The notes under the pieces are model-generated. The model was given only the letters and a program-made list of their open reading frames with translations, ran no database searches and was not told the origin of the DNA. Positions 53,429 through 61,045 of a stretch of 64,000 nt of DNA are shown here, piece after piece; position 1 is the first letter of the stretch; each line of letters opens with the position of its first letter. Position numbers and translations under genes: made by a program. The stretch is from Burkholderia cepacia (GTDB taxonomy: Bacteria > Pseudomonadota > Gammaproteobacteria > Burkholderiales > Burkholderiaceae): the NCBI RefSeq assembly GCF_001718835.1, contig NZ_CP013444.1, positions 1,984,001-2,048,000 of the forward strand, given 5' to 3'.

Positions 53429-54007
53429 TCAGTCGCCGCCGCCGGCGCCCCCGCCTGTCGTCAGCTCGATCAGCCGGTGCGCGAGGCCGTCGAGCGACAG
53501 AACCTGATCGGCGTAGCGAGCCGCATGCAGCGGCATTTCGCCGGCGAAAGCTTCGGCAGGGTCCTGGACGATCGTCGAGCCCCCGCACGACTGGATGGCC
53601 TCGAGACCGGCCGCGCCGTCGTCCAGCGTGCCCGTCAGGATGACGCCGATAACGCGCGCACCCATCTCGGCGGCCGCGCTGCGAAACAGCGGGTCGATCG
53701 CCGGTCGCGCAAAGTTCTCCTTCGCCCCGTTCAGCAAGCGAAAATGCGCGCCTTCGACGATCAGGTGCCGATCCGGCGGCGCCACGTAAATGCTGCCGAT
53801 CCGGTACGTCTGGCCATCCTTGGCATGCTCGGCGCGCAGCGGCCCGGAGTCGCACAGCAGCGACGGCAGGCAACTGTCATGGACGCCGATGTGCACGACG
53901 ATCGCGATGGTCGCCGGCAGGTCGCCGGGAAGCAGGGAGGCAAGAACACGAAGCGCATCCACGCCCCCCGACGACGCACCTATTGCGATGAAGTCTCGGT
54001 GGGTCAT
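53429..54007 (-). CDS. Stand-alone CheB-type protein-glutamate methylesterase
   Basis: A 192-residue CheB catalytic domain without the receiver domain of classical CheB. ATG 54007 follows GGAG. The triad is visible: Ser in IGASSGGVDAL, His in VVHIGVHD, Asp in LTGTLDDGAAGL. The last residues are Gly-rich (TTGGGAGGGD). Lacking a receiver, it cannot be phosphorylated in the usual way. It is 225 nt upstream of the CheB-CheR-kinase gene in the same direction and may share its pathway. Confidence 0.88.
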   Translation of the reverse strand: MTHRDFIAIGASSGGVDALRVLASLLPGDLPATIAIVVHIGVHDSCLPSLLCDSGPLRAEHAKDGQTYRIGSIYVAPPDRHLIVEGAHFRLLNGAKENFARPAIDPLFRSAAAEMGARVIGVILTGTLDDGAAGLEAIQSCGGSTIVQDPAEAFAGEMPLHAARYADQVLSLDGLAHRLIELTTGGGAGGGD

Positions 54008-54501
54008 TCGGGCTCCAATCCGCGAATCGTTTACGTGCAGCAATACGCGTGCCCGCGGCATGCGCGCCATCCGTCGAGCGGCCGCTTTCGCGCGCCTGCA
54101 TGTCGCGAAGTCTGCCGCGGGGATATGAACGTCCGACCCCGGCGGGATTCGGCCGGCTCGCCGGATCAGGTTGCGGTGGACGTATCCGTTTCCATTGCAC
54201 GCCGTCTCGGGGTTTTGCGCAACCGCACATTGCGCGCATGCCATCTCATCGACATTCGAACGTGATAGCGAGGCCGCGCGTCGCGGCACCGCCGATTCGT
54301 CGGACCGTACCTGACCGACATGTGACGCCACGCTTGCTCCTCGGCGACCGGGCGAAACGCAGCGCCTGCCTGCATCCGGCGCCCCTGTCCGTAAAGCCGA
54401 CCATACGGACACATTCCCGTCGTGTACTTTTCCGCCGGCCCTGTCATATGCTTGGTACGGTCATTTTCCGCTCGAGAAAGTCACCTCACGGGACATCAAA
54501 G
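54008..54501. other. Intergenic region, 494 nt
   Basis: This region separates the leftward CheB gene from the rightward gene at 54502. Short frames exist on both strands, but none has a ribosome site together with convincing composition. A less GC-rich stretch at 54440-54500 may contain the promoter of the gene at 54502. Confidence 0.5.
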
Positions 54502-54888
54502 ATGATCGTTCAAAGGCTGTCGTTCCGCGCCGCCCAAGGCAAGCTGCGAGTCATCTCGGTGTGGCGATGCCTCGCAAAAAGCAGAGCAAAGGTCTATCGC
54601 TGGAGCATCAGCGTCGATCGCATCACCGGCGTGGAATCGATGACGGTCGACCTTGTCGAATCCGGGCCGCTGTGCACGGCCGACATCGCCGACATGTTCA
54701 TCGAGGCACCGCTGGAATTGAGCCTCACCCTGTTTCATTTGAACGTGGTCTCGAATCCCGCAACCCATCGACACGAGAAGGAAGATGCAAATGAAGCCGC
54801 GGATTCGTTCCCGATCGCGCGCCCCCATCCGAAGCTGACGATAGTCAGGGATATCACGCATCACATTGCGCGTTCCGGGCGGGATTGA
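54502..54888 (+). CDS. Hypothetical protein
   Basis: A 128-residue protein from ATG 54502 with a weak site (GGGAC). The N-terminal half looks like beta-strands (MIVQRLSFRAAQGKLRVISV, then AKVYRWSISVDRITGVESMT). The second half contains DMFIEAPLELSLTLFHL and a charged tail. I do not recognise a family. An antisense frame of similar length covers the same span, but the rightward reading has the more natural composition. Base composition is less GC-rich than most neighbours. Confidence 0.5.
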   Translation: MIVQRLSFRAAQGKLRVISVWRCLAKSRAKVYRWSISVDRITGVESMTVDLVESGPLCTADIADMFIEAPLELSLTLFHLNVVSNPATHRHEKEDANEAADSFPIARPHPKLTIVRDITHHIARSGRD

Positions 54889-54987
54889 TCGCACGCGACG
54901 CGCAAGCAGTGCACGCGACTCGATGTCGCGAAAGCCGACTCAGTGCCGAGCGGCAACGCCTGCTTATTTCAATTGTCGGAGACAACA

Positions 54988-55185
54988 ATGCTGAGCCCCC
55001 ATGAATTTGCGGCGCTCATGCTGGTCAAGTCATCGCCTGACCAGATTGACATGAGCCGCGACGAACTCGACACGCTGCTCGAGCAACAGCTCGTCGTTCT
55101 CGAGAGACTCGTTTCCGGCGCACGCCGTCCACGCGTGACGAATGACGGTGAATTGCTGCTGCGGGCGATGACGCGAAAACGCTGA
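54988..55185 (+). CDS. Small conserved protein (MLSPHEF family)
   Basis: A 65-residue protein from ATG 54988 with TCGGAGA upstream. The sequence MLSPHEFAALMLVKSSPDQI, followed by DELDTLLEQQLVVLERL, is a small helical family I recognise as frequent in Burkholderia, often in several copies and of unknown function. It carries no membrane segment or DNA-binding motif. The phasin gene follows 130 nt later. Confidence 0.75.
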   Translation: MLSPHEFAALMLVKSSPDQIDMSRDELDTLLEQQLVVLERLVSGARRPRVTNDGELLLRAMTRKR

Positions 55186-55315
55186 CCGTCGCCCGGGCCG
55201 CCGGGCGGGTCATCCCCATCACGGACCGAGGTTCGAATGGCTGCGATGCGGCTCATTCGGCACGCCGAATAGCGCGGGTCCACGGAAATTCAATCAATCC
55301 AGGAGTTCGCTGATC

Positions 55316-55870
55316 ATGCAAGCCCATGAGCTGATTTCGAGCGCGCAGCGCGCCAATCTCGACGTCGTTTTCAGTCTGGTCGGCAAGATGGTCGATGAAG
55401 TCGGGAAGCTGGCGGAACTCAACGCGCGCTTCACGCAATCGACGCTGGAAGACGCGCTGGAAGTCGCGCGGAGCACGGCGGAAAAACCACAGGACTGGAT
55501 CGCGATCCAGCGCTCGATCGCGGCGCCGCTGGCCGAGAAGGTTCAGTCCTACAGCCGCGAATTTTTCGGCATCCTGTCGTCCGCGCAGGCTGAAGTGCTG
55601 AAGGCCGCCCAGGCCGGCAACGCGTCTTACGTGCGCCGCGTCCAGACGTTCGTCGAAGACGCGACGAAACACGCGCCGGCCGGCTCCGAGGCCGCCGTGG
55701 CGGCATGGAACTCGGCGATCGTCGCCGCCAATACGCTCTACCAGACGCTGGAAAAAACCGGGCAGCAGGCGGTCGAAGTCGCGCGAAGCAACATCGACGT
55801 GGTCGCCGCGGCGGCGTCGAAGAACGCCAAGCGCGCGATCGAGCAGGAACAGCAGGCAGCCAAGCGATAG
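55316..55870 (+). CDS. phaP: Phasin family protein
   Basis: A 184-residue helical protein of the polyhydroxyalkanoate granule-associated phasin family. Typical segments are NLDVVFSLVGKMVDEVGKLA, then DWIAIQRSIAAPLAEKVQ and SYSREFFGILSSAQAEV. The C-terminus is Ala/Lys-rich (AAAASKNAKRAIEQEQQAAK). Phasins coat granules and control their number and size; some phasin-like proteins bind DNA or act in stress instead. AGGAG precedes the ATG. A 28-bp palindrome follows the stop. No phaCAB genes are nearby. Confidence 0.88.
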   Translation: MQAHELISSAQRANLDVVFSLVGKMVDEVGKLAELNARFTQSTLEDALEVARSTAEKPQDWIAIQRSIAAPLAEKVQSYSREFFGILSSAQAEVLKAAQAGNASYVRRVQTFVEDATKHAPAGSEAAVAAWNSAIVAANTLYQTLEKTGQQAVEVARSNIDVVAAAASKNAKRAIEQEQQAAKR

Positions 55871-55896
55871 CCATAGCCGGCTTGACGGGCATTACC

Positions 55897-55924
55897 GCAT
55901 GCCGTTCACCTGTGAACGGCATGC
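55897..55924 (+). terminator. Perfect 28-bp palindrome after the phasin gene
   Basis: A 13-bp perfect stem (GCATGCCGTTCAC with GTGAACGGCATGC) and a 2-nt loop (CT) lie 26 nt after the phasin stop. There is no T-run, so it may be a transcript-stabilising or attenuating hairpin, or a protein-binding palindrome, rather than a canonical terminator. Confidence 0.45.
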
Positions 55925-55981
55925 ATCACCAACGCGATGTCGATGCGCGCCGGAACGATGGCGTGCGCCATTGGCAAAAGC

Positions 55982-56218
55982 ATGAATTACCACCATCCCG
56001 CGGCGCAGGAATTGGCACACATCGCTGCCATGGTCGCGCGACTCGAACAGCTCGTTCAAGGTGAGCGCCTCGACTGGAAAGGAACGATCGTGACGCAGCC
56101 GGACTACTGGCGTGCACGCATCAACGGCATTGCCGATCTTCCGCCGGGGCTGCAGCCGCAAGTCGACACGCTGCTGGCACGGCTCGACGCGATCGAAAAA
56201 GCGAACCGGCATCGCTAG
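55982..56218 (+). CDS. Small hypothetical protein
   Basis: A 78-residue protein starting MNYHHPAAQELAHIAAMVAR at ATG 55982; earlier starts read into the palindrome. The sequence is helical (LEQLVQGERLDWKG, later QVDTLLARLDAIEKANRH) and soluble. No family is recognised. The ribosome site is poor (GGCAAAAG), which lowers confidence. Confidence 0.5.
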   Translation: MNYHHPAAQELAHIAAMVARLEQLVQGERLDWKGTIVTQPDYWRARINGIADLPPGLQPQVDTLLARLDAIEKANRHR

Positions 56219-56341
56219 CACGCTCGCCTGCCGTCGTTCGAGACCGTTTCGGCTCGCACGGCGCCTCCCTTCTCCTCCACGCCCGAATCGCCCCCTATCG
56301 TCCCGAATCACCGCCGCGCGCATCGGACAGATACGTGCTGC

Positions 56342-56370
56342 TTGCTGCCGCACGAGATACTGGTTATATT
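56342..56370 (+). promoter_or_regulatory. Sigma-70 promoter overlapping a LexA box
   Basis: TTGCTG (56342-56347) and TATATT (56365-56370) are separated by exactly 17 nt and match the -35 and -10 consensus in 4 and 5 of 6 positions. The -10 lies inside the first LexA box, so LexA binding would block RNA polymerase. The start of the downstream gene is at 56405. Confidence 0.65.
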
Positions 56371-56377
56371 TACAGTA
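56358..56377 (+). promoter_or_regulatory. LexA (SOS) box 1
   Basis: TACTGGTTATATTTACAGTA has the TACTG-N10-CAGTA frame of the proteobacterial SOS box with an AT-rich spacer. It covers the predicted -10 element of the gene at 56405. Confidence 0.75.
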
Positions 56378-56395
56378 CTGTATTTATGAACAGTG
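56376..56395 (+). promoter_or_regulatory. LexA (SOS) box 2
   Basis: TACTGTATTTATGAACAGTG has a complete CTGT-N8-ACAG core. It overlaps box 1 by two bases, giving an 18-bp centre-to-centre distance, and ends 9 nt before the start codon, covering the likely transcription start. Confidence 0.8.
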
Positions 56396-56404
56396 AGGTG
56401 CGTG

Positions 56405-56680
56405 ATGGAACAACTCGTTCGTATCGTCAACGACGCCGATCGCCAAGTGCTGGCGTGGCTGCGTACGCAAGTCGGCGATACGCGCGTGGAGCGCGCGGCG
56501 CGGCAGCTCGGGCACACCCGCAAGCCCTTTCCGTCGGCCCTGTGCCGGTACCTGGGCGTCAGCGCGCCGGCGACGCTGCGCCACACGGCTCGGCCGCGGG
56601 CGGTGCGCGATTTCTCGGTCGGCGATCGTTACCTGTCGCTGATCCGTCAGCATCTCGCCGCCCACACCGCCAGCCGCTGA
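56405..56680 (+). CDS. Small protein under probable SOS control
   Basis: A 91-residue basic protein from ATG 56405, with GAGGT seven bases upstream. The sequence MEQLVRIVNDADRQVLAWLR, then VERAARQLGHTRKPFPSALC, contains a possible helix-turn-helix, and the C-terminus is RYLSLIRQHLAAHTASR. I do not recognise the family. Two overlapping LexA boxes directly before it are the clearest clue: it should be induced by DNA damage. A division inhibitor, toxin, mutasome accessory or DNA-binding regulator would fit, but none is shown by sequence. The gene stands alone, followed by the convergent MocR gene. Confidence 0.75.
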   Translation: MEQLVRIVNDADRQVLAWLRTQVGDTRVERAARQLGHTRKPFPSALCRYLGVSAPATLRHTARPRAVRDFSVGDRYLSLIRQHLAAHTASR

Positions 56681-56719
56681 GCCGGGCGGCCGATCGGGCA
56701 GGCGCAACGGCGCGGCTGC

Positions 56720-58210
56720 TTACGCGGCCGCCGCGGCGCGCACGAGGCGGCCAAGCGTCCCGAAAGCCGCTTCGAGCTGCGCGTCGAACGGTCGCGCGCA
56801 GCCGATGCGGATGAAGGCGTCGAAGCGGTCGGTGTTGGAAAAGATCGCGCCGGGCGCGATGCGCACCCCTTGTTCGAGCGCCGCATTGAACAGCGCCTCG
56901 GAACGCACGCCGTCCGGCAACGCGATCCACAGCAGCATCCCGCCCGGCGGCTGGTTCATCCGGGTTCCGGCCGGGAAATGCCGTGCAATCGCGTCGATCG
57001 TCACGTCACGCTGCACGCGCAACTGCTCGCGGAACCGGCGCAGATGGCGATCGAACGCGCCCGAACCGACGAATTCGGCCGCAACGGCCTGCAGCAACGC
57101 GGCGTTGTGCCGGCTGTGCGCGAATTTCAGCATCTTCACACGCGCGTGCCAGCGCCCCGCGCTTATCCAGCCGAGCCGCATGCCGGGGGCCAGCACCTTG
57201 TTGAATGACGGGCAATAGATCACCGTGCCGTCGCGATCCCATGCCTTGACCGGCTTGACCGATTGCGGCGCCTCGACGAGTTCGCGATAAGGCTCGTCCT
57301 CGATCACGGCCACGCCGTGGCGCGAACAAAGCGCGACAAGCGCGGCCTTGCGCCCGTCGGGCATCACGCAGCCGAGCGGGTTCTGCAGGTTCGGCACGAC
57401 CACCACGGCACGAATGTCCGGATACGCGGTCAGCGCCACTTCGAGCGCCTCGATCGACAGGCCGGTCGTCGGGCTGGCCGGGATTTCGAGCGCGCGCAAG
57501 CCGAGGCTTTCGAGCAACTGGATCAGGCCGAAGAACGCAGGCGATTCGATCGCGATCGTGTCGCCCGGGCGCGCGACCGCACGCAACGCGAGATTCACGG
57601 CATCGACGCCGCCGCTCGTCGACATCACGTCGTCCGGCGTCACCGTCACGCCGTACGACAGCGCGCGCTTGGCCATCGTCTGCCGGAACTCGGGCGAACC
57701 GCCGACAGGCCCCGCGTCGGTCAGCAACGTAGGCTTGCGCCGCAACAGCCGGATCGCGAGCGCCTGCAGGCGCTCGGCCGGATACAGCGTGGCCAGCGCG
57801 GACGCGCCGCCGAGGTTCAGCGCATCGGGCGCCGCGTTGGCGCGGTCGATCACACGCGACACGCGTTCGTGCAGGCCGGCGAACGGCGGCTCGACGCTCA
57901 GCGGCGGCCCGTCGCTTTCCGGCAGCGTTTCGAGCGCGACTGCCGCGCGGCGCCGCACGAAGTAGCCGGAGCGCGGCTTCGCCTCGCACCAGCCGGTATC
58001 CTCGAGCCGCCGAAACGCCTGAATTGCCGTCGACAGGCTCACGCCGTGCTGCGCCATGAACGCCCGCACCGACGGCATCCGGTCGCCGGGCCTCAGCGTG
58101 CCGGCCGCGATGATGCGGCGGTAATGCTCGGCGAGGCGTTCGTACAGCGGCTCGCCGGCGATCGGCAGATGCTGGCGGAAGGCGTCGCGGGAAGAATTCA
58201 TGCGGGCCAT
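56720..58210 (-). CDS. MocR-type GntR regulator with aminotransferase domain
   Basis: A 496-residue protein. Starts at 58210 and 58201 (MNSSRDAFRQ) are equally possible; neither has a good ribosome site. Residues ~15-85 form a GntR winged helix (LAEHYRRIIAAGTLRPGDRM, SVRAFMAQHGVSLSTAIQAF). Residues ~115-490 form a class I aminotransferase fold with the PLP-binding lysine in YCPSFNKVLAPGMRLGW. MocR proteins use bound PLP-amine adducts as signals and usually control a divergent gene. Here that is the DUF2917 gene 195 nt away. Confidence 0.9.
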   Translation of the reverse strand: MARMNSSRDAFRQHLPIAGEPLYERLAEHYRRIIAAGTLRPGDRMPSVRAFMAQHGVSLSTAIQAFRRLEDTGWCEAKPRSGYFVRRRAAVALETLPESDGPPLSVEPPFAGLHERVSRVIDRANAAPDALNLGGASALATLYPAERLQALAIRLLRRKPTLLTDAGPVGGSPEFRQTMAKRALSYGVTVTPDDVMSTSGGVDAVNLALRAVARPGDTIAIESPAFFGLIQLLESLGLRALEIPASPTTGLSIEALEVALTAYPDIRAVVVVPNLQNPLGCVMPDGRKAALVALCSRHGVAVIEDEPYRELVEAPQSVKPVKAWDRDGTVIYCPSFNKVLAPGMRLGWISAGRWHARVKMLKFAHSRHNAALLQAVAAEFVGSGAFDRHLRRFREQLRVQRDVTIDAIARHFPAGTRMNQPPGGMLLWIALPDGVRSEALFNAALEQGVRIAPGAIFSNTDRFDAFIRIGCARPFDAQLEAAFGTLGRLVRAAAAA

Positions 58211-58404
58211 CGTGCCCGCGCGGCTGTTCTGCTGCCAGATACAGATTCCGGGGAAACCCACCGATACAGCCGCGCCAAATCGTCGTCTGCACCGCAACAG
58301 ATTCCCGTCCCCTGAATCTGTCGCGCCCGGGCGGGCGTCCCTAACCTGTCGACATGCGATCGCCGCGCACGACGCGACGGCGCGCAACCGGGAAAGGAAT
58401 CGCC

Positions 58405-58737
58405 ATGCGGACTCGACACTACCGGCTCGACGCCGGGCAAAGTCACTTTGCGTGGTTCGACAAGGGCAGCCAGGTGATCGTGCTGGACGGCGCGCTTGCG
58501 GTCACGCTGCGCCGCGGCGGGCTCGACTGGCTACCCGACGCGCCGCACCACATCCGCAGGGTGCTCGACGCCGGCGACTGCCTGACGATCGAAACGGCCG
58601 GCCATGCGTCGCTCGCGCCTGCCGGCGCGACGGCGGCCAGTACGGCGGTGGTCGCGCCGGAGCCGCGTGCCGGATGGCGCGGCGTGCTCGACGCGTGGCG
58701 GGCGCGCTTGCGCCGCGGGCGGACAGCCACGTCGTGA
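58405..58737 (+). CDS. DUF2917 domain protein
   Basis: A 110-residue protein from ATG 58405 behind GGAAAGGAAT. The DUF2917 core covers residues ~5-70 (LDAGQSHFAWFDKGSQVIVL, later HIRRVLDAGDCLTIETAGHA), a small cupin-like beta domain. Function is unknown. The C-terminus is Arg-rich (WRARLRRGRTA). Its divergent partner is a MocR regulator, an arrangement common in Burkholderia, so it is probably the MocR target. Confidence 0.82.
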   Translation: MRTRHYRLDAGQSHFAWFDKGSQVIVLDGALAVTLRRGGLDWLPDAPHHIRRVLDAGDCLTIETAGHASLAPAGATAASTAVVAPEPRAGWRGVLDAWRARLRRGRTATS

Positions 58738-58798
58738 CGCCCGGCCTTCGCCATTCGTCGACTCGAGAGCCGTGAGAGCCGGCCTCGCGGCCGGACCG

Positions 58799-59221
58799 TC
58801 ACCGCGCGGCGCGGCGCCGCTCGATCCACTCGAACGCAGCCATCCCGGCCAGCATCGCGACGACGAAGCCGATCCCCTTCGCCGACCCGAAGCCGATCGA
58901 CACGATCGCGGGCCCCGGGCAGAAGCCCGCCAGCCCCCAGCCGGCTCCGAACGCCGCGCTGCCCGCCACCAGGCGCACGGTGATCGCCCGCAGGGCCGGC
59001 AACTGCATCGGCAGGCCGAGCCATGACCGCGCCCTGCGTTTCGCCCATGCGAACGCGAACACGGCCACCCCCGTCGCGCCCGCCATCACGAACGCGAGCG
59101 ACGGATCCCAGCGGCCCGCCAGGTCGAGAAAGCCGAGCACCTTCTGCGGATTGGCCATGCCCGACACGATGAGGCCGACGCCGAATGCCAGCCCAGCAAG
59201 GAATGCGAACCATGCCGCCAT
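58799..59221 (-). CDS. YeeE/YedE-like sulphur transport protein, second half (DUF6691)
   Basis: A 140-residue membrane protein from ATG 59221 after GGGAGG. Four hydrophobic helices are visible, with the motifs LAFGVGLIVSGMANPQKVLG and GAGWGLAGFCPGPAIVSIGF, whose cysteine is conserved in thiosulphate transporters of this family. It works with a first-half partner to import a sulphur compound across the inner membrane. Here the partner gene directly upstream has lost its 5' end, so this half may be non-functional or act with another copy. Confidence 0.85.
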   Translation of the reverse strand: MAAWFAFLAGLAFGVGLIVSGMANPQKVLGFLDLAGRWDPSLAFVMAGATGVAVFAFAWAKRRARSWLGLPMQLPALRAITVRLVAGSAAFGAGWGLAGFCPGPAIVSIGFGSAKGIGFVVAMLAGMAAFEWIERRRAAR

Positions 59222-59222
59222 G

Positions 59223-59495
59223 TCAGCCTCCCGGCACATGCCGCTGCACGAACACGATCAGGAGCCCGACGGCCATGAACGTCGCCGTTGCGACCAGCGA
59301 GCGCAGCGACCCGCGCGACATCCCGCACACGCCATGGCCGCTCGTGCAGCCGCCCGCGTACCGCGTGCCGATTCCGACCAGCAGCCCGGCCGCGATGACG
59401 ACGGGCCAGCTCGCGTCGACCTGCGGCGTCGCCCCGATTCCGGCCGCGCGCAGCATGAGCGGCGCGACGATCAGCCCCGCGACGAACGCGTCCCC
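59223..59495 (-). pseudogene. YeeE/YedE sulphur transport protein, first half, 5'-truncated
   Basis: The 3' part encodes the second half of a YeeE first-half protein (FVAGLIVAPLMLRAAGIGAT, then VVIAAGLLVGIGTRYAGGCT and SGHGVCGMSRGSLRSLVATA). The usual ~45-50 N-terminal residues with the first helices and start codon are absent. Before GDAFVAG the frame contains unrelated basic residues (LHDRRLGARERRSG), and the hydroxyproline oxidoreductase stop lies about 60 nt upstream. The conserved cysteines remain. A deletion joining this fragment to the neighbouring operon is the simplest explanation. Confidence 0.75.
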
Positions 59496-59555
59496 GCCGC
59501 TGCGCCTTTCTCTCGCCCCAAGCCGGCGGTCGTGCAACGACCGACCGGCCTCGCC

Positions 59556-60815
59556 TCAAGCGTCGTCGCCCCCATCCAGCACCAACGTCCCCACCCGTGC
59601 CGGCACGAGCGGCGTGCGCGGTACCGGCGGCGTCCAACCGAACAATGCCTGCGCGGCCGCACCGCACACGCGTCCCTGGCATGCGCCCATCCCGCAACGT
59701 GACTGCAGTTTCGCGGCCGTCCAGCCGGCTTCGTTCACCAGCGCGTCGTAGCGCACGTCCTCGCAGCGGCAGACGAGCGTATCGGGCCGCGCCAGCCGGC
59801 GGACCGGCTCGCGGATCGCAAACCGTTCGCGCACGGCGTCCGCGAACGCCTGCCAGTGCGCGCGCCGCGCAACGAGCGCGGCCAGCGGCGCCGTCTGCCC
59901 GGTTGCCGCATGGCCGGCAATCTCGCCTTCGACCATCGCCAGTTCGCTGCCGCCGACACCCGTGCACTCGCCCGCCGCGAACACCCCGTCGCGGCTCGTA
60001 CGCTGGTGCGCATCGACCGCTACCGCGCCGTGGTCGACCCGGCAGCCGAGATGGCTCGGCAGCACCGTATTCGGCACGAGGCCGAAACCGCACGCGAGCC
60101 GGTCGCAGTCGACGTCGAACTCGCGGTCGCCGTGCCGGATCCGCACGCGTTCGAGCCGCTTGTCGCCGAACGCCTCGACGACATAAGCATCCGGCCGGTA
60201 CACCGGCGTCATCAGCCGCGCCGCCTGCGCGAGCTTCGACGGCCAGCGCCACAGCCCGACTCCGAAGCCGATCACATCCGCCCGCGCGGCCTGTTCGAGC
60301 ACGTGCAGCACCTGTGCGCCGCGCTCGCGCGCCGTCGCCGCGCTCGCCAGCAGCAGCGGGCCGCTGCCCGCGATCACCGTGCGCTGCCCGCGCACGTCGA
60401 GGCCGTACTTGATCAGCGCCTGCAGGCCGCCCGCCCCGGTGACGCCCGGCAGCGTCCAGCCCGGAAACGGCAGCAGCAGTTCGCGCGCGCCGCAGCAGAG
60501 AATCAGCGTCCGGAAATCGAGCAGCAGCCCGCGTTCGTCGTCCTCGAGCAGCAGCGTGCCCGGCTGCGTTTCGGCGACGATGCGCGTCGCCGCGAGATAC
60601 CGCACGTTCGGTTGCCGCAGCACGTCGAAACGCGCGGCCGCGGCCGGCGGCGCAGCGACGCCCGGCCCCTGCCGCCAGATCTGCCCGCCCGCGCGCGGGT
60701 TGTCGTCGACGATCGCCACCGTCGCACCGCTTCGTGCGGCGGCCCACGCGGCCGACAGCCCGGCCGGGCCCGCGCCGACGATCGCGATGTCGACGCTCAG
60801 TCGTTCCTGTTTCAT
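59556..60815 (-). CDS. FAD-dependent oxidoreductase subunit, probable D-hydroxyproline dehydrogenase
   Basis: A 419-residue flavoprotein. ATG 60815 overlaps the ferredoxin-like gene by 4 nt. The FAD motif DIAIVGAGPAGLSAAWAAAR opens the protein; the second nucleotide-binding motif is RTVIAGSGPLLLASAATARE. The C-terminus has a BFD-like iron-sulphur site (LVCRCEDVRYDAL, then SRCGMGACQGRVCG). With the 2Fe-2S protein and DadA-like subunit it matches the LhpBEF-type complex that oxidises cis-4-hydroxy-D-proline. The same fold occurs in HcnB and opine oxidases, but the epimerase neighbour decides the assignment. Confidence 0.88.
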   Translation of the reverse strand: MKQERLSVDIAIVGAGPAGLSAAWAAARSGATVAIVDDNPRAGGQIWRQGPGVAAPPAAAARFDVLRQPNVRYLAATRIVAETQPGTLLLEDDERGLLLDFRTLILCCGARELLLPFPGWTLPGVTGAGGLQALIKYGLDVRGQRTVIAGSGPLLLASAATARERGAQVLHVLEQAARADVIGFGVGLWRWPSKLAQAARLMTPVYRPDAYVVEAFGDKRLERVRIRHGDREFDVDCDRLACGFGLVPNTVLPSHLGCRVDHGAVAVDAHQRTSRDGVFAAGECTGVGGSELAMVEGEIAGHAATGQTAPLAALVARRAHWQAFADAVRERFAIREPVRRLARPDTLVCRCEDVRYDALVNEAGWTAAKLQSRCGMGACQGRVCGAAAQALFGWTPPVPRTPLVPARVGTLVLDGGDDA

Positions 60816-61045
60816 CGCGTACGCTCCACCTGCATCCCGTCGCGGCACAACGTCTGGCAAGCCAGCCGGCGCCGCCCGTCGATCGTCATCCGGCACTCCT
60901 GGCAGATGCCCATCCCGCAAAACGGCGCGCGCGCCGCGCCCGTGCACGACACGCGCGTCGTGTCGTCGCCGCTCGCCGCAATGGCGGCCGCGACGGTCGC
61001 GCCGTCGGCCACCGTCAGCGCGCGGCCGTCCAGATGAATGATCAT
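60812..61045 (-). CDS. (2Fe-2S) ferredoxin-like subunit
   Basis: A 77-residue iron-sulphur protein with cysteines in PFCGMGICQECRMTIDG and RRLACQTLCRDGM, matching the HcnA/LhpF-type small subunit. It transfers electrons between the two flavoprotein subunits encoded on each side, and it overlaps both genes by 4 nt. Such tight coupling indicates a 1:1:1 complex. Confidence 0.88.
   Translation of the reverse strand: MIIHLDGRALTVADGATVAAAIAASGDDTTRVSCTGAARAPFCGMGICQECRMTIDGRRRLACQTLCRDGMQVERTR

Noticed and set aside
54496..54894. 132-residue frame on the minus strand opposite the gene at 54502
   Set aside because: It has an odd mix of Cys, Arg and His, and no ribosome site; the rightward frame is more protein-like, though neither is certain.
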